DNA from: Methylococcus sp. EFPC2
GTDB lineage: Bacteria; Pseudomonadota; Gammaproteobacteria; Methylococcales; Methylococcaceae
Length of the DNA stretch: 64,000 bases
NCBI RefSeq assembly: GCF_016925495.1
Contig: NZ_CP070491.1
Coordinates: 3,410,001 to 3,474,000, forward strand
Direction: 5' to 3'
The notes beneath the pieces were generated by a model, which worked only from the letters and a program-made list of their open reading frames with translations, ran no database searches and had not been told where the DNA came from. A program made the translations under genes and the position numbers. Below, piece by piece: positions 43,649-52,314 of this stretch. The stretch's first letter is position 1, and the number at the start of each line of letters is the position of its first letter.

Positions 43649-46027
43649 TCAGTCTTCGCGAGGACGCAAATACAATTCGGTCCGGCTTGCGCCTGGCAGG
43701 AAGGGTAGCGGGCGTCCTTTCTGCCAGGCCGCCTGCTGGTCGCGATAATGAGGCGAGAAAGGATTTCCGGACTGGCCGGCCGGCATGTGCAGGATGCCGT
43801 CTTCCGGATGATTGGGGGAGACGGCCATCCGTTCGGTTTGCCCGTGCGGATCGCCACTGACACGCACGCAGAAACTCGCGCATCCGGGGCTGTCGAAAGC
43901 CGCCATGTTGAGCCATTCCGCCACGGCGGGCGGTAGTTGCCTGGCAAACGGATGACGGATGACGATACGGTTGACCCGGCCCCATGTCAGCCGTTCCAGT
44001 GGAACATCGGGAAAGCGCGCACTCAAGTCGCGTGCGGCATCGAGCAAAACCTGCTGCTTCAGATCGCGCCAATTGCGATGGCGCGTATCCGGCAGGTTCG
44101 ATGGATCACTCTCATTCAGCAAAGCCCGCATGGGCGTTTCCATTTCCCTCCAGGCATAGGCGAACTGCGAGTCCAGGCGTCGGCCGTGTTCGATCACGGG
44201 GGCGAACAAGATTTCTGCCAGTTTCCTGCGGTAGTTCACCAGCAGCGGAATGCCTGAGCTGTCCGCGTCCATGCGTCCGTTCCAGGCTGATATCGCGCCT
44301 CGCGCCTCGCGCAGCAGCGGCTCCTTGAGGGCTTCCTCGTCGAGCACCGACAGGGCCAGATCGCGATAGAAATCGAAGATCTCGCTCCGCGTATCCAGTT
44401 GCACATCCAGCATTTCTGCTTCCGTCGCGTCCTGCAACGACTTCAGTCGCTCGCTTATGCGCCAGGCCCGGTAGCCGTTGGAAAAATTGTGACCGATGAC
44501 GTGCGGATAGTCTTTGCCCAGGGTCCGGTTGTTCGCAGTGGCCAGAAATCCGGAGGGCGGATCGACGACGCGCGGCAATTCATCCGGCGGAATGAAGCCA
44601 TCCCATCCGACTACGCCGTCGCCCCAGTTCAGGCTGACCGATCCGTCGAAACCGCGGCGATGCGGAAACCGGCCCATGTAAGTCCAGGCAATGTGACCAC
44701 GGGCATCGGCCAGCGCGACGTTCTGCGGTGGCGCGCCGGTGCGGTTCAGCAACGCCATGGCTTGTTCCAGCGTGTCCACCTCGTCCATTTCGGTCAGTTT
44801 CAGATCGACCGCCGCCGGGTCCAAGGCCGTCCAGCGTATAGCCACCGGGTGTTCCAGTAGCGGTGTTTCCGCGACGGGCCCCCAGATCGTCTCTTTGATG
44901 GACAGTTGGATACTGTTCCCGCCCTTGACGGATACGGATTCCCGGCGCGGCTCGAATGGGCGCCAGCCTTCCGGCGTGCGATAAAGCTCCGGATGGTCAG
45001 GATTGATTTCCAGACGGACCAGATCGAGCAGGTCGGCGTCGATGTTGGTGAAACCCCAGGCGATTCGGCCATTGCTGCCGACGACCAACATGGGCAAACC
45101 CGGCAGGGTCAGTCCCGTCAATTCCCGGCCGGCGTAGCGCAAGGCGGCGCGGTACCAGATGTTGGGGACGCCCAGGGACAAGTGCATATCATTGGCGACG
45201 ATGGCGCGTCCGTCGCGGGTTCTGCTACCGTCGACCGCCCAGTTGTTGGAGCCGGCGATCAGCGCTTCCGTATCTATGCCGGCTTCGATATCGGCCACCG
45301 CGAGGGTCTTCGATGTGGCGAGCAGGGCCTGCCAGTCCCCGGACGGCAATGGCCTGGCCGGGCGGCGGGATTCCGGCCCGCCCGATAGGGTCGTGGTAAA
45401 GGGCCCGCTGTCCGGCGTCAGGAAAGCCAGCAGTCCGGCGGGAAGCGCCTGAGTCATCACCGACAGCATGCGCTCGTCCTGTTCCTGCCCGTTGAGGGTC
45501 TGGAACATGCCCAGTGCCACGAGCAGACTGTCTTCGGGCCGCCAGGGCTCGGGCGTGTAGCGCAAGGCGATGAATTCCGGCGGCAGGACGAACTGGTCTT
45601 TCAGTCTGGCATTCACGCCGTCTGCATAGTCCGTCAATAATTGGACTTGATCTTTCGGCAGTGTCGCCAGGATGCGGCGGGCGGCCTGTTCGAAGCCGTA
45701 GACGCGTTGATGTTTGTCGACTTCCAGCGCGGCGGTTCCGAAGATTTCGGCCAGCCGTCCCGCGCTCTTACGCCGCATCAAGTCCATCTGGAATAGCCTG
45801 TCGCGGGCATGGAGATAGCCCAATACGCGCATGGCATCGTAGCGATCGGAGGCGGAGACCGTGGGCACGCCCAGCCCGTCGGTCGCCACTTGGGCCGGAT
45901 GTGTCAGGCCCGACAAGACCTTCGTCCCGGAGGGTTCGTTCCGGATCTCCCGGACCAACCAACTCGATGGAGCCGCGATCAGGGCGGCCGGTAAGATCAA
46001 AAACAGTAAGACGCGTTTCGCTCGCAT
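43649..46027 (-). CDS. Penicillin acylase family Ntn-hydrolase
   Basis: A 792-residue exported precursor with a hydrophobic signal helix (about 5-22), an alpha chain, a spacer and a beta chain that would start at Ser260 in AGSNNWAVDG, the self-processing nucleophile. Conserved surroundings include DMHLSLGVPNIWY, the FTNIDADLLDLVR stretch and ATANNRTLGKDYPHVIGHNF with the Asn of the oxyanion hole. Members cleave amide bonds of penicillins or acyl-homoserine lactones; the substrate here is not predictable. Start ATG 46027; the frame upstream crosses into the rph promoter region. Confidence 0.92.
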   Translation of the reverse strand: MRAKRVLLFLILPAALIAAPSSWLVREIRNEPSGTKVLSGLTHPAQVATDGLGVPTVSASDRYDAMRVLGYLHARDRLFQMDLMRRKSAGRLAEIFGTAALEVDKHQRVYGFEQAARRILATLPKDQVQLLTDYADGVNARLKDQFVLPPEFIALRYTPEPWRPEDSLLVALGMFQTLNGQEQDERMLSVMTQALPAGLLAFLTPDSGPFTTTLSGGPESRRPARPLPSGDWQALLATSKTLAVADIEAGIDTEALIAGSNNWAVDGSRTRDGRAIVANDMHLSLGVPNIWYRAALRYAGRELTGLTLPGLPMLVVGSNGRIAWGFTNIDADLLDLVRLEINPDHPELYRTPEGWRPFEPRRESVSVKGGNSIQLSIKETIWGPVAETPLLEHPVAIRWTALDPAAVDLKLTEMDEVDTLEQAMALLNRTGAPPQNVALADARGHIAWTYMGRFPHRRGFDGSVSLNWGDGVVGWDGFIPPDELPRVVDPPSGFLATANNRTLGKDYPHVIGHNFSNGYRAWRISERLKSLQDATEAEMLDVQLDTRSEIFDFYRDLALSVLDEEALKEPLLREARGAISAWNGRMDADSSGIPLLVNYRRKLAEILFAPVIEHGRRLDSQFAYAWREMETPMRALLNESDPSNLPDTRHRNWRDLKQQVLLDAARDLSARFPDVPLERLTWGRVNRIVIRHPFARQLPPAVAEWLNMAAFDSPGCASFCVRVSGDPHGQTERMAVSPNHPEDGILHMPAGQSGNPFSPHYRDQQAAWQKGRPLPFLPGASRTELYLRPRED

Positions 46028-46077
46028 GGCCTTTATCACCCGAATTATCTGACCCCGAGGGCTCCGTGCAATTCGGG

Positions 46078-46083
46078 TATACT
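46078..46083 (+). promoter_or_regulatory. Possible -10 element for rph
   Basis: TATACT lies 30 bases before the rph start in the 85-base gap between the divergent acylase and rph genes. I see no good -35 at the right spacing, so this is tentative. Confidence 0.3.
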
Positions 46084-46112
46084 GCCCCTCTTTAATTCCG
46101 AGCCCCACGCCT

Positions 46113-46841
46113 ATGAGACCCAGCGGACGCCAACCCGACGAACTGCGCAAGATCGCCCTCACCTGCCACTATACCAAGCACGCCGAAGGCTCGGTATTGG
46201 TGGAATTCGGAGACACCCGGGTGATTTGCACCGCCAGCGTCGAGGAAAAGGTGCCACCCTTCCTGAAAGGCAAGGGTTCGGGCTGGATTACCGCCGAATA
46301 CGGCATGTTGCCGCGTTCCACCCATGACCGCATGGGACGGGAAGCCTCGCGCGGAAAGCAGGGCGGCCGTACTCTGGAAATCCAGCGCCTCATCGGTCGC
46401 TCGCTGCGCGCGGCATTAAATTTGGAAGCCCTGGGCGAGAGGACCGTCACCCTCGATTGCGACGTGATCCAGGCCGATGGCGGTACCCGTACCGCGTCCA
46501 TTACCGGAGGTTATGTCGCTTTATCCCTGGCCATCGCGCGCCTGATGAAAAATCGCAAGCTCAAGGCCAACCCCTTGCACGGTCAGATAGCCTCGGTTTC
46601 GGTCGGCATCTACCAGGGGGTACCGGTGCTCGACCTGGATTACCGGGAAGACAGTGAAGCCGAGACCGACATGAACGTCGTCATGAATGACGCAGGGGCC
46701 TATGTGGAAGTGCAGGGTACCGCCGAAGGCCATGCGTACCGGCGGGATGAACTGAACAGCCTGTTGGATTTGGCTGCCAAGGGCATAGACGATTTGCTGG
46801 TTCACCAGCGCGAAGCACTGGCGGCGGCGGGTATCCGGTGA
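46113..46841 (+). CDS. rph: Ribonuclease PH
   Basis: A 242-residue phosphorolytic 3'-5' exoribonuclease that trims tRNA 3' ends. [12 protein letters not shown] is the usual start. [21 protein letters not shown] (about 25-45), [35 protein letters not shown] (about 66-100) with the phosphate-binding Arg residues, [17 protein letters not shown] and the [15 protein letters not shown] metal site are all intact. The C-terminus is complete, unlike the frameshifted rph of E. coli K-12. Confidence 0.97.
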   Translation: MRPSGRQPDELRKIALTCHYTKHAEGSVLVEFGDTRVICTASVEEKVPPFLKGKGSGWITAEYGMLPRSTHDRMGREASRGKQGGRTLEIQRLIGRSLRAALNLEALGERTVTLDCDVIQADGGTRTASITGGYVALSLAIARLMKNRKLKANPLHGQIASVSVGIYQGVPVLDLDYREDSEAETDMNVVMNDAGAYVEVQGTAEGHAYRRDELNSLLDLAAKGIDDLLVHQREALAAAGIR

Positions 46842-46868
46842 GTGTGACGGCTATGGGCGGGAGGCGGC

Positions 46869-47048
46869 ATGATCTTCAATTATTTCGCGCTTTTTCTGGT
46901 ATCGGTGGTCGGCATCGTTTTTCTCGATGATGACATCACCAGTGTATCCATCCAGGAATGGATACTCTTCGCTGTCATGATTTATGCGGTGTTGGGCATA
47001 TTCCGCCATTACCGCGATCTGTTGAACCAGGAAAGACGTCGGCGCTAG
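46869..47048 (+). CDS. Small hypothetical membrane protein (59 aa)
   Basis: A 59-residue protein: MIFNYFALFLVSVVGIVFL as a first membrane helix, a short acidic loop DDDITSVSIQEW, a second helix ILFAVMIYAVLGIF, and a basic tail ending QERRRR. A GGGAGG lies only 4 bases before the ATG. Two helices of good length and a positive-inside tail make it a plausible gene. It lies 27 bases after rph and may be co-transcribed. Function unknown. Confidence 0.55.
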   Translation: MIFNYFALFLVSVVGIVFLDDDITSVSIQEWILFAVMIYAVLGIFRHYRDLLNQERRRR

Positions 47049-47171
47049 TGTCGTGTCTCCTCAATCGAGGCAGTCATCCTCGTCGGATGGATCGCCGTCT
47101 ATCAGGTCATACGAGTCCAGTTCGGGTAGCTGGGTGATGGGCTACCCGGGTCACGTCGCCGGCCGCTCACT

Positions 47172-47600
47172 TCAAAGCTGGCAACCGTTCGGCGCTCGGG
47201 TCAGCGGGCGCTTGGATGCCGGATCGGCCGAGGGATCGCCGAAACGCTTTACCCCTTGATAAACCCACCACGCGCGTAACGCCCCCATTCCGTCTTCCAG
47301 GCAGATCTTCTGTAGTAGACGATCGGCCTGTTCGCGGTACTTGTCCTTGTCCAGATGTTCTTCTCTCATCAATTGGTACAAGGCGTCGTGGATCAGCGAA
47401 CCGCGCATGAACGTCAGGGTATCGATGGTCGGTCCGGACGGACCATCCCAGGCGTAACCCTCGCGCAGGCTAAGTTTTCCCTGTGCATCGAGGCCGATGT
47501 AGCTGGTTGCGATCGATACTTCCGGTTTGATGTCGATCAATACTTCGTAGCTTTCCTTGAGCTGGTATTTATAACCGTCCTTGTAGGCTATGCATTTCAT
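47172..47600 (-). CDS. DUF1353 domain protein
   Basis: A 142-residue protein of the DUF1353 family. The diagnostic parts are REGYAWDGPSGPTIDTLTFMRGSLIHDALYQLM (about 46-78) with the HDALYQL motif, and ADRLLQKICLEDGMGALRAWWVYQGVKRFG toward the end. The family is found in phages and bacterial genomes and has no known activity; a His-Asp metal site has been suggested. No other phage gene is visible around it, so it is probably a resident gene. Confidence 0.75.
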   Translation of the reverse strand: MKCIAYKDGYKYQLKESYEVLIDIKPEVSIATSYIGLDAQGKLSLREGYAWDGPSGPTIDTLTFMRGSLIHDALYQLMREEHLDKDKYREQADRLLQKICLEDGMGALRAWWVYQGVKRFGDPSADPASKRPLTRAPNGCQL

Positions 47601-47736
47601 CGTTTATCCCTCGCGCATAGGTATGGGGTGATTGAGGTAGGGTCGGGGCAAACACGCGTAAGCCGGACGCAACGGTAAATCATCCGTACTCCTGATGGCC
47701 AGATGCGATGTGTCTACCTTACGCGCGCCGTTCGAG

Positions 47737-48216
47737 TCAGCTCAAATTCTTTCGCCAAGCGGAGAGGCTGGCCTTCACCCGTTCTTTCGTGCTCATGGCC
47801 AGGCGGTAGACTGCCGTTTCGGAGATGCGCTCATGCGCCCAGCTCAGCCAGGCAACGAGGGTGTTATAGATCAGGGCGAACCAGGAAAAACTCAGCAACT
47901 GAGTCTTGGTGAGCGCGAACACTCTGGCCACCAGCAGGGTGCCCAGCAGTTTGGCCAGTATTTCCACCAGCACGCCTTGCAGTATCAAACCATGGGCCAA
48001 TAGCCAAATCGCCGCGAGGTTGATCGGCGTAACGATGCCGAGCGGCACGGCGAAAGCGACCACCGCGACATTGGGCGAGACCTGGCTCAACCAGCGCTCG
48101 AAGCGGGCCAGATGCAGCAGGCGGGCTAGTTGGCGACCCAGCGAGGTGAGAAGCTCCCAGAGCCATTCCTCGAAAATAAGGACGACGGCCAGGAGGGAGA
48201 GCAGCAGTTTCTTCAT
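47737..48216 (-). CDS. Hypothetical membrane protein
   Basis: A 159-residue protein with a hydrophobic N-terminus (KKLLLSLLAVVLIFEEWLWELL), an amphipathic Arg/Leu stretch (RQLARLLHLARFERWL), two to three central helices (about 48-75, 78-100, 105-125) and a basic C-terminus (AMSTKERVKASLSAWRKN). No family recognised. It stands between the DUF1353 gene and tamB, all on the minus strand, with gaps of about 100 bases or more. Confidence 0.65.
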   Translation of the reverse strand: MKKLLLSLLAVVLIFEEWLWELLTSLGRQLARLLHLARFERWLSQVSPNVAVVAFAVPLGIVTPINLAAIWLLAHGLILQGVLVEILAKLLGTLLVARVFALTKTQLLSFSWFALIYNTLVAWLSWAHERISETAVYRLAMSTKERVKASLSAWRKNLS

Positions 48217-48318
48217 GAAAATGTCCAGACATCGGGAGGGCGCGAAAATAACCAGTCAAAGCTGACGGCTTTCACGTTTGCCCAGTCTACATCAGTCCAT
48301 TAAGCTTGCCGGAGACAC

Positions 48319-51300
48319 TCAATATTCGTATTGATATCGTATGCCGACGCTGCCGGCCCCGCCGGCCGCGGCCGTACCGGAAGGGGAGCCTGTTCCCACC
48401 GCACCTTCCAGCTTGAGATTCTCGGTAACGTCGAGTTGGACCGTGGCCTGAGTACCGCTTCCCGACACGCCCTGTTTGCCGCCTACATAAACACCGGGAG
48501 CGAGGTAGCGGCCGGCTTCCAGGGTAGGTGCCGTACCGCCTCCTATCGACAGGCGGTCCAGGCCTAGTCCCTTGCGCACGGTGGCCAGAGGATCGCCGAT
48601 GGTGGGAGTGATGCCGCTGAGCGAGGCGATGGCCGTGCCGATCTGGACCATTTCGAGCGGACTCAAGTTGGAAGTGGCCCGACTGAAAAGGAGGTGCGCC
48701 AGTATCTCGTCTTGCGGTAGGTCGGGGATGCTGCTCAAGGTGATCACAGGCTTCTTGGCCGTCCCGCCGACTGTCAGGGTGGCCGTGATGTTCTTGTCGG
48801 TGGTGCTGGACACGAAATTCAGGGAAGGGTCGGTCAGGCTGCCGCCGTCAAAACCCACCTCACCCCGGCTGAAGCTCAGCGTGCTGCCCGCCAGGCTGAA
48901 CTGGCCCCGCCGCATCGTAAAGTGGCCATCTGGCACCGGCTGGTCAGTCGTGCCGCGGAGTCTGAGATTGCCCGCCAGTTCGGCGTCCAGACCCCGGCCG
49001 CGCGCGAAGATCTGGCCGGGTGCGCTTATTCGCAGATCGAGGCCAACGGCCGGCGGAGGTGGCGGCGGCGCTGGCGGTCTGGTACCCGGCAAACGAACAT
49101 CCAGCACGGCGATTTGCGCCGGCATGCTTTCCGGTATGCGTATCTCCGCTTTCCGGATACGGATGTCGCCGGCAGCGGTGAGGCTGCCCCCGGCGTGCCC
49201 GCGCAAGCTCAGATTTGCGTCCAGGTTGACGTTCAAGCGGTCGCTGGCTAGCGGTTGTGCGTTGCGGGCGGTAAGACTCAGGGCTATCGGCCGTCCCGCT
49301 GCCCGTAGGTCCAGTGTCCCGTCGGCATTGATTTGTCCGGGGCCGGCACGGCCTTGAAAGCGCGTGAGGCGCAGTATTTCGCCTTCTGCGCGCAGCTCGG
49401 CGTTCATGTCGTGGATGCGCATGCCTTGGCCATAATCCTGAAACTCCCCTTTTGCGATCTGCACGATCCCGGTCGGCCGGGGTTCGTTCATCGTTCCCGT
49501 CATATCGGCATTCAGGCTCGCCTGCCCGCGCAGACGCTTTCCCTGGGCGCTCAACAGGGGATCGAGGATGCTCAGATCGAGTTCGCCTCCGGCGTGGAGT
49601 TGGAGTGCAGCCGATGGGTCGAACGGCAAGGTACCCGAGATCCGGAGATCGGCTTTGGAACCGGCCCTGAGGCGTCCTTCGAGGTTGGCCGTGCCGTCCC
49701 TCAATTCAGCGCTCGCGTTAAGGTTCGCGGGTGGCAGCACGGGGACGGAACCGTCGCGCAGGCGCCAGCCCCGGACTTCGAGATTGACCTTGCCCTCGGG
49801 TCGTCCTGGGTCCCCCGCAAGTCGCGCCTCCGCATTGAGCACGCCGTCCGCGGCAAACGCGGGCGCCAACAGTGCGGCGAGATCGGCGGGAAGATCGTGC
49901 AGTGCGAAGCTTACATCGAGCGTGGGCGAGACGCGCCCCGCCAGTTCCAGTTCCGCTTTCCGTACCCCGAGCAGCAGCCGATCGACGGTGACGGTGTCGG
50001 CAAAAGCGATACGAAACGGCGCGAGCAGGCGCAAGGTTTCGTTTTTCCAGTTCGCCTGCATGTCCGTGACGGTGGCGCGCCGGGACTGCAGGTCTAGCCG
50101 GGCGATAGCGCCCAGATTCAGCGCATCGCCCCCCACCCCGGTCATATTTCCCGTCAAGTTCAGAGCCAGCGCGTTCAAAGGGCCGGCGGCCGATACCACG
50201 GCAGATCCGGCGACGGAGCCCGCTTTCAGGCCGCTCACGGACCAGCGTCCGTCGACCGAGGGACTGCCGGCGGGGTCGGTCACTGCTAGCGTCAAATGGC
50301 TTGTGGTCACCGAGGCCGTATCTGCCCAGCCAGCGTTCCGTACGTCCATTTGCAGGATGGATCGCGGGCGACCGCCGCTCACCAAGGTTTCCAGGGTCGC
50401 ATCGAGCGAACCGGACAAGGGATGGCTCAGCAAGGATCGAAAATCGTCGAGGCGGCTCATGTGGATCGCCAGTTTTCCGCTCGGAAACGCCGCTCCCCGT
50501 GCGAGAGTCAGGACGCCTTCCGCGAGGGCGCTCTTCCACTGCGCCTGATCGACGGTCACGCGTAAACCGGATTCCGCTTGCTCGGCGCGTATGGCCAGGG
50601 CCAGCGGCGAACCGGCCAGCGCTCCGCGCGCACTCAATTTGCCGGCGGGTGTATTGGGCAGACCGCGCGCTTCCAGTCGGGCAGTGAGCGGGCCTTTGGG
50701 TAGGCCGCCGGTCGCCAGTTCGCCGTTCAAGTCCGCCGTGACGTTCAGATTGTCCGCTGGTCCGTCGAGCACTCCCTCCATCTCGATGCGCCCAGCCGTC
50801 GGTGGCCCGAATACGCCGAGATCGGGCAGGGCGATCTTCCAGCGAAGGTCGCTAGCCTCTTCGGCCAGCCTCCCCTGCGCAGACAAGTTCAGCTGGGCGC
50901 CATCGAGAAGGAGGCGCGACACCGTCAGCTCCCGGCCTTTCACGCCCAAACTCAAACCGAATTTCGCCGCTTTCCCTATCAGCGCCGGCCAGGGCTCCGC
51001 GCCGCCGTTGATTGCGAGCATTCCGTCGACCTGCAGGTTGGCGGCGTCGTCTCCGGGAGCGAACCGGAAGGTCGACTCCAGGCGCCCCTGCGCATTTAGA
51101 CCGGCCGCCGCAGCGATAGGCGCCAGATCCGGCAGCATGAGCGTCATCTCGCCCGCCGCTGGGTCCGCCGTGCGAGCCTCGCCCGTGAGCGTCACGAGTG
51201 GATGTTCCAGGGCAAATGAAACCGGGCGCCGGGCGTCGGCCAGGCGCGCATCGGCCCGCAAGATCACGGGCGAAGCTGCGAGCAGATCGGGCCGTGCCCC

Positions 51301-52314
51301 CGGCAGGCGCAACCGCTGGATCTCAGCGCGTAACGAGGCCGCTCCAGCCTCGCCTTCCAGTCTGGCGGCAAGCCGCGGCATGACTATGCCCGCGGCAGTT
51401 AGCGCTTCGATGCGCAGATCGGCTCCGAGATTCGGCCGGTCGAGAGCGCCGTGTATCTGCGCATCGAGCGCCAGGGTTTGCCAGGAGAGCTCGGGCGCGG
51501 GATGCATGGCGGGAGCCGCCGCCTTGACCGTCAGATCGGCGGTTTCCGCGTCCAGATTCACGGTTCCCCCTCCGTTGAGCGAGAGCTCCCCGGCCTGCAA
51601 CGCGACTCGGGTTGCCAAAGCCGAGCGCGGACCTTCCAGCCTGGCGTCGAGCTTCACGGCTCCCAGTTCCGGCAAATCGGCGAGCGTGGACAACAAGCCA
51701 TGGGTTGGCTCCTGCGCTTGCAGTAACACCCGGATACCGGCCGCATGGGCCTGCCCGCGCAGCGTGTAGCATCCTTCTCCGTCCAGATTCCGGAGGGTCA
51801 GATCGACGTCGCCCGTCAGGTTCGTGGTCAGATCCACCCTAGCCTCGGCGTTGACGGCGACGGCTTGGCCGATGACCGGTTCCGCCAGTTCCATCCGGTT
51901 GACCCTCAGATTTCCGAGTTTCAGGGTAATCGGCAGTCCGCCGGGTGAGGAAACCGATGGCTCGCCGGTCGGGGCCGGCTGGCGGGCTATGACGATGCGC
52001 CCGACTTCCAGCCGTTCGATGTCCGCCCGCCCGAGCAGCAGGCGCAGCGGCGACCAGTCCAGGCTCAGGTCTTCGATCGTCAGCCAGGTTCCCGCCGGGT
52101 CGTTCAGGGTCAGGCGGGCGAGGCGCGGCGCGTCGGGCAATCGCCCGGAGAGGCCGGACAGACTCACGCTCCCGCCGCTGAACCATGCTACCGAAGCTTC
52201 GATGGCAGCCCGGCCGGCCGGCGTGTTGGTCGTGATAAGGCCTAGCGCGAGCAAGCCAAAAATGGCCGCCGAGAAGCCCAGCGCCCATCGGATCAAGCCG
52301 TGTTTCGTGCGCAT
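48319..52314 (-). CDS. tamB: Translocation and assembly module protein TamB
   Basis: A 1331-residue inner-membrane-anchored protein of the AsmA-like/TamB class: one helix at about 9-28, then a very long repetitive beta-rich body (repeats of the type LDARLEGPRSALATRVALQ), and the conserved C-terminal DUF490 domain (about 960-1331) ending GIRYQYEY. The body probably forms a hydrophobic groove that moves phospholipid between membranes, as shown for TamB/YhdP/YdbH. The length is near that of E. coli TamB (1259). It follows tamA with a 1-base overlap (TGATG). Confidence 0.93.
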   Translation of the reverse strand: MRTKHGLIRWALGFSAAIFGLLALGLITTNTPAGRAAIEASVAWFSGGSVSLSGLSGRLPDAPRLARLTLNDPAGTWLTIEDLSLDWSPLRLLLGRADIERLEVGRIVIARQPAPTGEPSVSSPGGLPITLKLGNLRVNRMELAEPVIGQAVAVNAEARVDLTTNLTGDVDLTLRNLDGEGCYTLRGQAHAAGIRVLLQAQEPTHGLLSTLADLPELGAVKLDARLEGPRSALATRVALQAGELSLNGGGTVNLDAETADLTVKAAAPAMHPAPELSWQTLALDAQIHGALDRPNLGADLRIEALTAAGIVMPRLAARLEGEAGAASLRAEIQRLRLPGARPDLLAASPVILRADARLADARRPVSFALEHPLVTLTGEARTADPAAGEMTLMLPDLAPIAAAAGLNAQGRLESTFRFAPGDDAANLQVDGMLAINGGAEPWPALIGKAAKFGLSLGVKGRELTVSRLLLDGAQLNLSAQGRLAEEASDLRWKIALPDLGVFGPPTAGRIEMEGVLDGPADNLNVTADLNGELATGGLPKGPLTARLEARGLPNTPAGKLSARGALAGSPLALAIRAEQAESGLRVTVDQAQWKSALAEGVLTLARGAAFPSGKLAIHMSRLDDFRSLLSHPLSGSLDATLETLVSGGRPRSILQMDVRNAGWADTASVTTSHLTLAVTDPAGSPSVDGRWSVSGLKAGSVAGSAVVSAAGPLNALALNLTGNMTGVGGDALNLGAIARLDLQSRRATVTDMQANWKNETLRLLAPFRIAFADTVTVDRLLLGVRKAELELAGRVSPTLDVSFALHDLPADLAALLAPAFAADGVLNAEARLAGDPGRPEGKVNLEVRGWRLRDGSVPVLPPANLNASAELRDGTANLEGRLRAGSKADLRISGTLPFDPSAALQLHAGGELDLSILDPLLSAQGKRLRGQASLNADMTGTMNEPRPTGIVQIAKGEFQDYGQGMRIHDMNAELRAEGEILRLTRFQGRAGPGQINADGTLDLRAAGRPIALSLTARNAQPLASDRLNVNLDANLSLRGHAGGSLTAAGDIRIRKAEIRIPESMPAQIAVLDVRLPGTRPPAPPPPPPAVGLDLRISAPGQIFARGRGLDAELAGNLRLRGTTDQPVPDGHFTMRRGQFSLAGSTLSFSRGEVGFDGGSLTDPSLNFVSSTTDKNITATLTVGGTAKKPVITLSSIPDLPQDEILAHLLFSRATSNLSPLEMVQIGTAIASLSGITPTIGDPLATVRKGLGLDRLSIGGGTAPTLEAGRYLAPGVYVGGKQGVSGSGTQATVQLDVTENLKLEGAVGTGSPSGTAAAGGAGSVGIRYQYEY

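Noticed and set aside
43985-44005. Second parS-like palindrome (GTTCCAGTGGAACA)
   Set aside because: It lacks one base of the CACGTG core and lies inside the penicillin acylase gene.
47172-47600. Prophage remnant around the DUF1353 gene
   Set aside because: DUF1353 occurs in phages, but no other phage gene, att site or tRNA is near.
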